Shown here: piece by piece, positions 48,084 to 60,100 of the stretch
How the letters are laid out: each line of letters opens with the position of its first letter
How positions within the stretch are numbered: the stretch's first letter is position 1
Origin: Hyalella azteca
Lineage: Eukaryota; Arthropoda; Malacostraca; Amphipoda; Hyalellidae
NCBI RefSeq assembly: GCF_000764305.2
Contig: NW_025944169.1
Span: forward strand, 71,457 to 135,456
Direction: 5' to 3'
DNA: 64,000 nucleotides
Program-made: the position numbers and the translations under genes
The notes under the pieces: model-generated
What the model was told of the DNA's origin: nothing
The model's input: only the letters and a program-made list of their open reading frames with translations
Database searches by the model: none

Positions 48084-50340
48084 ATAGTGTGTAATTTTCT
48101 ACATTTAAAGTAACTATTACAGTAAAATCATCATTTTATAACCATAAGCGGTAACACGCAAATTTAATTATCTGCTGAAGGCGAGTAAAATCCATTGTGT
48201 TGAATCATCTTAAAATTGCACATTAACAGGAAAAAGCTTTATGCAGGAACAATTCGCAATTCAATCTTCTAAACGCATTCATGTTAAGCGAATCTAGCTT
48301 TCAACGATATCTCAAATACTTCTAAATAGCGCAGAACTGAACATTCGATCTAACTTACTGCGTAATACGCTTCTTCAATGCAACATAGAAAACTTCAATT
48401 GGAAGAGAAAAAACTTCATTCGGAAACTTTTGCGAGCGTTACTCTTATTTTCGGACAAGAAAAAGTAATCAGGATCCTGAGGCATTCAATTCTTGCGCTT
48501 TGTTATTTTCAAAGCTCAGGCTCAGTTTGAATTTTTGCATGCACTAGCTCGCAATTTATATTTCATTTTTTACTTATTCGTCAGGATTTACTGTTTCATT
48601 CGCAGGCCGGGCAATAAATTTAATTTAATTTACAATCATCATTTACTGGCAAAATTCATAACCCCGTTAAACTTAAATAATATTTCTGGGTAAAAGGAGA
48701 AAAATTGTAACTCTGGAATCATTCTGGTCTATGCTTCGCGGAGTTATCGGTGTGACGTAGGTTGGTCCCTTATATATGCATCATACAATAGGGACCACAG
48801 TCGTGATACTACATATACTTGCTACTACATGGTTCACTCACTGAATTTTTACCCATTTAATTTTCAATCTAATTACAACCTTCCGCCTTGAAGATAGCTA
48901 TAAGATTTGAAAAAAGACTGGTAAATGAAACCATCGACCAACAATGTATATCTACAGAAATGCAATAAATCCGTTTACTTTAATTATTTCTTCATCTACG
49001 AATTTTAGCACAAACTACATAATGCAACAGTTCTTGATGACTCAGATGACGACCTAATGTGGTATTTCTTACAATGTTGTAGAATTTTTGTTTGCCAAAT
49101 ATTTCTGATCAAAATGATTGTAACAAAATTAAACACCGTACTCGATCGAATATCGGATAAACGTTTTTTATTGAATCTTGATATCCACCGTTGCAAGGCC
49201 AACTTGGTCTTCATGCTCAATATCGACACGTGTTCGAGATTGCTTTGATAACATCGACCTGTGATGGTGATCGGTGCCGACACTTGTTTTCTGTAAACCC
49301 AAGAACAAATACGGCAAGTTTAGCGTTGCGTATGTTTTTGATAATTTCGTCAACAGCTCGCATTCATTTTTAAAGAATATCGGATCCCGATGGATCCGGG
49401 ATGGTATTCACTCGGATTTCATAGGTTCATTAAGATGCTCGTAAATTTGGCGCCTCTACGGATATTCATTAATAGTTTTCATTCACTCTTTGTTTCTTTA
49501 CATTCATCCTGACTGCTGGCGTTGACTTGTACGCTTTTTTTTACTGTGATAGTATTAATCACTGTTATTCAGGCCTCTAAAAATGTCGGCCGTAAACTTT
49601 GTTACTGTTCTGAGTACAAGAGAACCTCCGGGTAAATCTATCAGATGTAACAACTTATTGGGATGCTGTATGGAACGGTTAAAATTGATACATTTTGTGA
49701 CAAATTACTAATGCTACTGTGACAACAGATAAACGTACCTTCTGTGAATTTTAAGATCCGCTAAGACTCTGCCTTGATAGATGTCGGAAGATCGAAGACT
49801 TCAAATCCTTATCTTAAAAGATCTCTAACCCAAGTCAGAAACGAAGACTAGTGTAGCTGCGCCTGCATATATCTCCAGTGCGCCTCATAAATTCTCACTG
49901 TATTGCCCGAGTTCGTTAAAATAATTAGGGTGTTATTCAATTAACCTCATTTGAACATATAATTTATCTGGAATTTTTAATTGAAGTTTACTGATACAGT
50001 GTACAAATTCCGACATCCATTTTGTCCTTATTTGTCTGCGATCTTCAAGTTACCGTCCTTAAGAAGCATTTATTAATGTTCGTTTTGGACGAAGTGGAAA
50101 TCTCATTCTCAGTGTTCAAAATAACATCAATAGCATAGAATTCCTTGGCACGAGATTTAATTTGACACCTCACTTGTTATCTGATAATTATCACAATTTA
50201 CACGTATAATTTTTTCTCGTTTGCATGAATTTTTATTCTTTTATGCACAAGAGCCATGATCGAAAAATTCGCATGAGAATAAAACGAGGTTTCTCGTTTA
50301 ATTTGCATGAACGTCGCATCAGTTGGCGTGCGCTGAGTCA
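48084..50340. other. Region without recognised gene
   Basis: Short frames on both strands near 49000-49370 are overlapping and unsupported. No clear repeat. Confidence 0.4.
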
Positions 50341-50386
50341 TAAAAACTGTCATTTTGCTGCCTGTGTCGGGGCTTTGTTTACGATG

Positions 50387-50394
50387 TGACGTCA
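50387..50394. promoter_or_regulatory. Consensus CRE, TGACGTCA, in a GC-richer block
   Basis: It lies in 50330-50470, the most GC-rich stretch upstream of the first firm coiled-coil exon. It could mark an alternative promoter, but no start exon was proven. Confidence 0.3.
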
Positions 50395-50817
50395 GCCAGA
50401 AAACAAGCGGCCGTCGCTGCTGGAAAACATCTGCCCCGGAGCTTCACTGAATATCGCGGGATCGAGCGGCTTTCAAAAATATGTTCATAGGAATATTTTT
50501 TCATCTAGCGGCTCCATTCTTGATAAAATATTTTTTATGGTAAATTTTATCTTCATAACTAACGGTGACAATTGTTGACATTGAAGCATTCTCTTTGAGG
50601 TATATAAAAAGTTTTATCTTGGAATTGATGATACCTCACTTAAATTTTGCATTAATTATCCACACGCTGTGTCAGAGGCAGTCAATTAGTTTAGTAACTA
50701 ACAGTGTTAAGCGTTGGTGTAGGAGTAATAATTATAGTAAGCCGCATCATTTTTTCTTATCCGTTACAAAAAAATTATGATAATGCATATGTACATTTCC
50801 ACTCTAATCTATTTCAG

Positions 50818-51159
50818 AGCAAACCTTCCGCCGTCCACTCGTCTTCCGATAGGAGAAGCTCTACATCGTCTTCGAAATCACCGTCATCTTCGTCAGCCTT
50901 CGGAGATTTTCTAGAGTTGCCTTCAAAGTCCAGAAAACGGAAAATTACGCCACAGGCTGAAGACCAAAACTTTCCTCGGATATCCTCAACAGACACCGAA
51001 TTTTTAGAAACAAAAGCACGAGAGCTCGAGGAGGAGCGGAGGCGAGTGCAAGCTGAGCTTGAACGCATTCGCCGCGGCAAGGCTACGATGGGCGTCGTCA
51101 ACTCCAGCTTGCAGGGCACCAGAGTGTCGTCCTCGAACAACAACAACGTATCCAAAGAG
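50818..51159 (+). CDS. Coiled-coil gene, first firm exon
   Basis: Acceptor CTAATCTATTTCAG, donor AAAGAG|GTGTGA, 114 codons in phase 0. Ser-rich SSSDRRSSTSSSKSPSSSS, then PSKSRKRKITPQ (possible nuclear signal) and a charged helix ELEEERRRVQAELERIRRG. Confidence 0.85.
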
Positions 51160-54100
51160 GTGTGATGTGATGTCTGGGTGTCGATATATATTTTGTCCGT
51201 AACGAATAGATGTTATTTATTACAGTGATATCTTTGCTATGTTGAAATTTAAAATTCAGAAATAAGTGACTTTTTTATTGTATTTGGAATTTGTGTGATA
51301 ATTTGTTTAGGTGAGAAGCTATTTATAATTTATGTGAGAAACTATCCGATGAATTTCTCCCAAGTAAAACGTCTTTTTTAATACAAAAGTAATGCGTGTT
51401 AACGCAGATCGCCATCGATCGTCACACTTTGGAGTCCTACTTGCGGCTGGAAAAAGAAATCGCTTTCGAGGAAACGACCAATCCCTTACAGCCCCTGGAG
51501 CTAAAATCCCTGCAACTGCAGCAGCTCAATGAAGAAATTGAAAATAAAGAAAAGTTACTCAAAGAACTCGAAGCAAAAACGTGAGTATTAATACAGCTGT
51601 AAAGCAATAACATCTACATGAATCATATATTTGTTCCCACGGAAGAACGGGGAAATTTCGAAAAATTCTTAACCGATGATATTGTCTGTCAATAATCTAA
51701 TTAAAAATGCAAATACGTTATATTCATATACCTTTAACCTCCCATTTGCTTTCTAAAATTCGAAATATAATTTGATTTCGCATGAACTTTTTTACGTTGA
51801 ATCCCTTGCCTTGAGGTAGCTCGTCACTTGGACAAGAAGAAAGTGACAAAGCACATACCAAAAAGTTCTTCCTAGACAATGGCATACCAGAACAACCTTT
51901 AAATCGATCCCAGGAGGCGTATCTGGACGCTGTGAATAGAAAGGTATAGGAACCTACGTATGCCCGATCGAGCATGAAGTACTTTTTGCTTATTTTTTAA
52001 AAGGCATGGACCTATGTTAACTAATATAACGTGATTATTGAGGTGCATGGAACTAAAACCATCTTTTTCGGTGGTTAGCGTATGTTTTCAGCATGTTTGT
52101 AGTGATATCTCGTTATCAATCCGTTTATTTTCTAGACTTGACTCTTCGTGTTTACTGACTTATTAGATCTAATACTATTAACTTCTAAAATCTTTAATTA
52201 ATCCTAATTTGTAGTTTTTTATTCACTTATCGGTATTCCAGTATAGTTTATAGTGTCCAGTGCGAACTACTAAATTTAATTATTTTATAAACATTAAGCT
52301 ACAAGCAAACTGAACCACATAATCAAGGTAACTATTATAAATAAAATCTTCAACTTCTGTAACCTATATTCAGCTAACAGCATCCGGGCCGGATAGTTTT
52401 AGTGTAGTCGACAGCGCATAAGGACCTTAGAGACAGGAAGCTATCTCCTTTCCGCCTCGTGAGAAGCGAATTCTTATAGCCGGGTGTTCGTTGCCTATGG
52501 AAGTTCTGATTCACTTGTTTCAATGAGCATCTATTGCTAACACTTGCAGCACGTTATAAATGAAAGCAACTGTATTAGACACATGGAGTTTATGGCTCGA
52601 ACTTTTCGTGCGTTTTGACCTCAAGGACGAAGGAGCGATCAGAAGTAGAGGAGCTGCAGAATGGTGGTAAGGACGTAAAGAGCACTCTCTTGGAGATGCG
52701 GCCCAGCATCGACTTGCAGCTCACCGAGGAACAGGGCGAGTATTTGGCCGCCCTCAACAAGCAGGTATGTTAATGTGTGTTCAAATGTGCTATTTTGATG
52801 TGGTTTTATCTGTATGATGTCGGTACAGTTGATGTGATTGTTTGAAGCGTGGCACTGTAAAAATATTAACACAGGTATGTATGTTTATCTTTGTTCATAT
52901 GTGTTGTTTTGATGTGATTTTATCTGTATGATGTCGGTACAGTTGATGTGATTTTTTGAAGCGTGGCACTGTAAAAATATTGACACAGGTATGTATGTTT
53001 ATGTGTGTTCAAATGTGTTGTTTTAACATGGTTTTATCTGTGTGAAGTCGGTACAGTTGATGTGATTGTTTGAAGCGTGGCACTGTAAAAATACTAACAC
53101 AAGTATGTTTATCTTTGTTCAATTGTGTTGTTTTAATGTGGTTTTATCTGTATGATGTCGGTACAGTTGATGTGATTGTTTGTTTGCAGCGTGGCACCGT
53201 AAAAATATTAACTGTTTAATAGACCTAATAGATATTAACAGATAGATAGATAGATATTAATAGATAATAATCTTAATAGATATTAATAGATAATAGATTA
53301 ACTGTTTAATAGATTTAATAGATATTCACTGTTTAATAGATGCACGTGTCCACAATAACCATCCTGTCGATAAAAAAAATTAAAGTTTTGTTTCTATCAA
53401 TAATTAAACTGAATCATAAAGCTTTGAAAAATGGTGGTTTGATCAAAAACGTGTTATTTAATTTGATTGTGTACTATTGAATTACAAATAATGAAAACCG
53501 CTTAATTTCCTTCAAAATCAGTTAAGTGTGCTAACGGAGATTCCTCTTTGCATCAGCGTGTAAACAGTTCATTATTTGCTAATGTTGCATGATTTGAATT
53601 TTTTTACTGATAACAGGAACGCCAATATGCTATTGGGCCTCCAAAATCTCTAAAATACTCCAGAGTCTATTACTTGCACTGCCAGAATTGCCTGGCAGTT
53701 CTTAATACTTTTTTCATATCCATCAAAAAATTGTTTAATCTTTATTTTATTAATCATCCGGTCGTATTTTACTTTAAATAAATACCGACCGAGTATCGCA
53801 AAATTGAGCGCAAACGAATTCCGCCACAATTATTTATTCACTGCAAACAAGGTCAAATTATTAAACCTTTTCAACATCGAACTAAATTCATGCATCTAAG
53901 TAATGCTTTCCCATAGCCACACAAATATTCATTTGCGACAGCATTTAATCAACTTAGTAAAATTCAGTGTTAGTTCATCACTGCTTTTGACGCTAATTTT
54001 TCTTGATTTTTCTACATTCCCATCCATTGATTCCTTCGTTTTCTCTCGCATGAGTTCTCTCCGTCATGGTCACTTTTCAAGTAACTTGAGTCGAAACTTT

Positions 54101-57100
54101 TTAATGGCTCTTTGTCTTAAGATTTATGCAATTAAAGTTCATTTGGCTACTTCGAAATGGAAGCTCTATAAAGTATAAGAACCACTTAATCCATAGCCGA
54201 GAAAATTCTGCAAGCCTCATTGTTAGCTCCAATAAATTTTCTCCGATGAACTAGTATTCGCTTAATTAACTATCTCATGGATATTGTTATATTACTGTGA
54301 CTGAATTAATTTTAATCATTGTATCAAGCTGTTCGGAATTATCAAATAAATAATTAAAATAAGCTTCTAATGACCCCAGCCACTTAACCAAATCCTAACT
54401 AGAGGCTGTATACAAATTATAAGTCAAAAGTATTATAATATAAAAATGAGTAGAAGAATATAAACAGTGTTTTCTCGCAGCTAATGTATTGACTTTTGAC
54501 TAATTTTGGAGCCTTTCTGAAATTTAGAAGCAAACAAAAATTTAGAACTGGTAATAATTAACCGACAAAGAAGAATATGAAACGATTTACGATTCAAAAG
54601 AAAGAATATACAGAATCATTTTCATGTTAACTATAGCAACACCATTCAAATTACATTCTCATGATTAATGTATATATAAAAAGAACTAATAATTAAACAA
54701 TAACACATACTTGCATAGTGGATCGCAAATCACTGAATAAGTAGGGAGTATGTCTCAAAGAGATTACGCCGAAAGTGGCTCAAAACCAAAATCAGAAATG
54801 TCTTCCTTGCAATTAATCTACTGCACGGCTCTCCCGAACAAAACTTATAATTGAGCTTCTAAATTACAATCGGTTAGAAGAAGACTAAACTTATACAGTA
54901 GCGATACCACCATTTTTGGTTTCTTATGTAGTTTTTCTGGGGTTCACTTTTCTATTTATCTTCGTAGACTAGAATTAGAAAAAGTCAAACTTCTACGCTC
55001 GTTCACAGAAAGTAAAAACAAGTTCGTTCTGGAGAGAAGTTCATACCTTGCCCGAATTGCTACTTGAAAATCTTTCAACGAAAGTGATGAAAAAGACAAT
55101 CAAGATTTTCATATTCTATTGCATTTTTTATGTTAATAATATATTTTCTGCAGGAAATGACGGAGCAAGAACTAAATGCTTGCAGGAAGCAGAAACAACA
55201 GTTGCATGATGAAGTCATCGAGCTGGAACGCAAAGCTGAAAAACTGCAGGAGCTTTATAAGCAACAAGACCAACTGCTAGGTGAGTGAGCAGCTGTATAA
55301 ATATATTAATGTAAACTGAAATGCAGAATCAGCTCAATTGTTAGCCTCTTTTCTTCTGGAAAGTAATATTTCGAAGTCTTTTTTTCACTATAACATTTTT
55401 CCACAAAGAAAGTTTCGGAGTTTTGTCCAACGTAAAATTCGATTTGCGCCGAGTTTGAGGAAGAGAGAGACTCAGTCTAGTCGTACCATTGCAAAAATCA
55501 TTCTAATATTTTCCAAATTTATTCAATCTGAAAATCACTTTAATTCTTCTACTTTGAATTCACAATATTAATTGCCCCAGATAAAATGTTTGGTGGGGAG
55601 TACGGCTCGAACTTGGGGAACAGACTGGAGCAGGAGCTGGACACGCTGGAAGCAATTTTTTTAATTTGTTTATTTTAATTCACATTACTAATTGCCTCAG
55701 ATAAAATGTTTGGTGGGGAGTACGGCTCGAACTTGGAGAACACAACAGTTGCATGATGAAGTCATCGAGCTGGAACGCAAAGCTGAAAAACTGCAGGAGC
55801 TTTATAAACAGCAAGACCAACTGCTAGGTGAGTGAGCAGCTGTAACAAAATTTTAATAAAGATAAACTGAAATGCAGAATCAGCTCAATGGTTAGCCGCT
55901 TTTCTTCTGAAAAGGAATCCGGATTCGTTGTCAATTTTTCAATTTTAATTCATAATCTTAACTGCCTCAGATAAAATGTTTGGTGGGGAGTACGGCTCAA
56001 ACTTGGAGAACAGACTGGAGCAGGAGCTGGACACGCTGGAAGCTATTTTTTTAATTTGTTATTTTTAATTCACAATCTTAACTGCCTCAGATAAAATGTT
56101 TGGTGGGGAGTACGGCTCGAACTTGGAGAACAGACTGGAGCAGGAGCTAGACACGCTGGAAGCTCACCGCGCTCGCATCCTGGAGGCGAACTTCAAGTGG
56201 CGGCAGGCGCAGATGATGCTCGAGTACGCGTGCAAGCAGCTCGCTGTCGCTGTGCAGAAGTGGCAAGACCTGCCGACCTTGCCAACCATGTTAGTGACAT
56301 GCTCTTTCTTGAAGCATTTTATACCATGTATACATGAATATATGTATATTGTACCCACGGTGAAATTTTTTCCAGTGCTGTCAAATTAGTGATTTGAGTA
56401 TTTATTTGAAATGTGTGTGAAATAATTAGTGCAACATTGTGCCTTACAGGTGTCTGAGAATTTTTATTATGGCTACAACAACGATAATTACTTACATATT
56501 TGAACGATTCCTGATCGGTACAATCCAAGATGTTGTAGAATGGAATAAGGAGCAATCCAATTCTTGACCTTTACAATCCATAATAGATAAATTCCCTCAC
56601 CAGTGATGTTGGCCGGTCTCATAGATCATTATTGGCAGATCTGTGATATTCAACATAATAATACCTGATATTATATAGCACAAGGTCTATATATAACAAA
56701 TAAAAATACATAACAAGTCCGGTGCGTGCAGTGACCTGGAGATCCGGTACAGCGTGGCGGCGGAGACACGCAACAACCTCGTGGCTGCGGGCCAGAACCT
56801 GACCGGCGCTCAGCGATACCTTGATGCTGTACAGTTCCCGTACTGCGCTCCCGACGAGGTCTCCACGCTCAACAAAGTAAGTTTCATTCTTGGGCCTCCA
56901 TTCGCTTCAAATTGCGAATAAAAGAACTAGCTTAGAAGTTGAGCGTTGAAATAACTTTTAATTTAGCATATTTTTAGCGTATTTTCTCATTTATGGAAAA
57001 AATGCACTATTGTGCTCGCCATGTCCGTCTGTCCGTCCGTCTGCCCGTCTGTCTGTCCGTCCGCGACTTCGCGTTTTCGTCGACGAGAAAATGCACTCTC

Positions 57101-60100
57101 TGTCACTCACTGCAGTGAGTACTGAGTTATATTTTTTCAGTATAATGTCGATTTGAGTGCGAACGTATAACAGACATTATATTGCTTAATTTAATTAAAT
57201 CGTATTTCCATACAGCGACGAAGTAGAAACATTTTTGTTAGATTATAACATATAATATTTGTGTATTAAAATTGAAATAATAATTTTTTGCCGATATTTT
57301 CATAAAGTTATCTTGTGCTTCTCAATATTCGAGTTCTGATCGACTCAACTAATTTATTTGATTAGTGGCCACCATTCGCTGGAACATTTTGAATCTAAAG
57401 CAATTTTGTTGCCACAAATTCTGATATTTTCGTATATTTCATAACATGAACTTTCCAAGTAGTCCAAAATAATATTGAAAAAAATTGTAGTTTTTTTTGT
57501 TCATCCATTTGTGTATGTTTCGATATATTAGTGTCAAAATTCATTGCCTATTTACTTACCACTCAATTTATGTCATTATTGCGAGAGAGGTCACTCTCAA
57601 ATACATTATAATGACTTTAATAGGAAACATGTTTCAATTGTTTTTAGATTTTACACAAATTTTTTGATGTGGGCTTACAGTCTAAACATGAATACTTTAA
57701 TTATTTTACTGATAGTATACGGAAATCCTATCACGCTAAAATTTTATAAAGAAATATTTTCTGAAAATATTGAAACTTTGTAGCTTCACAAAATAGGAAA
57801 AGGTTTTCGCTTCATTTCGTATTCATTGATCGTAAACTTGCGATCAATTACATTCTTAACTACCGATTTGAATCAAAGAATACGTTATAGGATAATCACT
57901 CAAGTGATAAACATTTGATAATCTACGCCTTCAATGGAGACATGACTTACCGAAGCGTAGAACTACGTATAGTGGTTCAAATTCAGCCTTTATATCTCAT
58001 TGCATGTCACAAGCATGCATGCTAGATACTGTAGGTAGAACCCCACTCTGAGTTCTGGAATATTGTTACGGGATGTACAAAATTGTTATTTATTTTTTAC
58101 GATTTATTTTTTTCGCATCCTGCATCATAGAAAATATTTTGGGACTTGACTGAAGGCACTATAAATTATATGGGCGAAGAGAATTCGTTTGTGAAAGCCC
58201 TTACAATATTTTTCATGATGTAAAATAATTAACTTGAAAATTTTTCTGACACAAAGGCATGCCATTGAAATGTGTTCTAGATTTAACAGTATTTATTTTT
58301 TGACGCACTCTAGAATAAAAATCCTTTTTAAAACAGTGCATCAAACGCTGGGTTTGAATCACGATTTTTTGGAATTCGAACACCTATGAAATGGCTCGCT
58401 TTGAAGTCAAAATTTGACGCAAATGAAAAGGGATGAATTCGGAGAAAATTAATTGGTCGAGTTTTCGAAAATAATTGAAGTACTTAAAATCTTAGAAAAA
58501 AATTAACTGGCTTTCGTCGTTGCATGGAGACGTTACTCTACATTGGTTTAAAGAAATTTTGATATACGCAGTTATATCTGTTGAACAAATCAATCAATGG
58601 TCCTAATAGGTTTGCGGTGTTTTGTTCCGGAATAATTCGCACGGTAATTCTAGAAAATAAATAATAGGTTTTGTTTTTAAAATTGATTCCAAGGATCATA
58701 AATACTGAATAAAGATTAAAATCACCAGAAGCCGCAATGAATCGATCCTCCGTAATCAGCTAGCATTTGTCTCTCAGTATTCATGTGATTAAGATTCATC
58801 CTTTTTCATGAGCCTCGTAGCGTGGTAGTTAGACGGAATTGTTGTCTCACCAAACTTGTGCCTCCTTCGTTGCTCTCCGCCCCGTCCGTCTTTACCCTCT
58901 CGCGATCTCATCAAGGTAAAGCTCGTCCTATCTCTTATCAGTACTCGTGTGCGTCTGCCTAGTGCTCTTCCTGACACACCTGCACGCACTCAGAGTAATG
59001 TCCAAATAGCGTAATATTGTTGTCCAAGGATATTGATGCACTTGTTGCCCTGTGTGGGTCATCCTGACTCAGTTTGGCTTCGTAATGGGCATATCAGTGC
59101 TACGTCCGTTCTCTGCTATGTCTGTGGGTAAATTTTGTCGCTTCTATACAATATGGCCCAGATATTATTTTGAGTGACTGGTGCATTCTGAATTGTACGT
59201 AGTCTGTTAATCTTACATTGCCGTCGTCTCACGTCATGCCGATCTTGCATAGGTTGCTATGTTTTAAATGCACAAGTTTCATTCACAAATGTGTTCCGTA
59301 CATGTTTCGCAAACGTTTTTAAATGCTTGAGAGAAACTTTTACTTCATCTACGAACTTAGGAAAAGAGCTATTGAACTTGAAATGCTGCATTGCGCTAGT
59401 AATATTAATAGCTTAGCTTAGCCTCAATGGGGTTCTGCTGCTTTCAAGCCTTGAAACTGAAGGAAAATTATATGCAATTATCATTATCAAGAATAGATTC
59501 AATAGTCCTATTATAGTTCCATTTTTCAGATGAGGCGTCTATTTTCTTATTGTCCGTAACGAATTTGCCTGGCACGTACCAATAAATAACTTAACTTATT
59601 TTTTAAACAACTTTTGAGATGCACTCACAATTTTTCACACTACGAGTTTATATGCATGTTTATTTTAACGTAAAGTAGTATTTAAAAGTAACCGCTAGAT
59701 TTGTGGCATGTTAATGCGTGTTGTTAACCTTTCCCTATGAGTATAAAAGCTTTGCAGATTTTAAAATTTGGTCTCAAAACAAAAGTTCGTTTTGAGACCA
59801 AATTTAATGCACCAGGCGAAATACTAGAAATTCTCTGTTTTACCACTTATTTTCACAAACATTTGTTGTTTGTGAAGACATTATGCAGTAATTTTTTGTT
59901 GCAAAAATTATGCAATTCAGATCCAAATTTTAAATTTTAATCCTTCGCGCACGGGTTTTAGCTAATTTCAAGAGTATATTAATTGGAGATAATTACTGCT
60001 GAATCATTTAAATTATTCAATCGAATAAGGTACCCCCCTTCTATCGCATTGAAAATATAAAAATCCGTCATTACGAAATTTGTTTCTTTCGTGAATGTTC

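Noticed and set aside
58800..58990. tRNA-like head (TAGCGTGGTAGTTAGACG) as a second SINE or tRNA
   Set aside because: No B box (GGTTCGANNCC) downstream and no cloverleaf.
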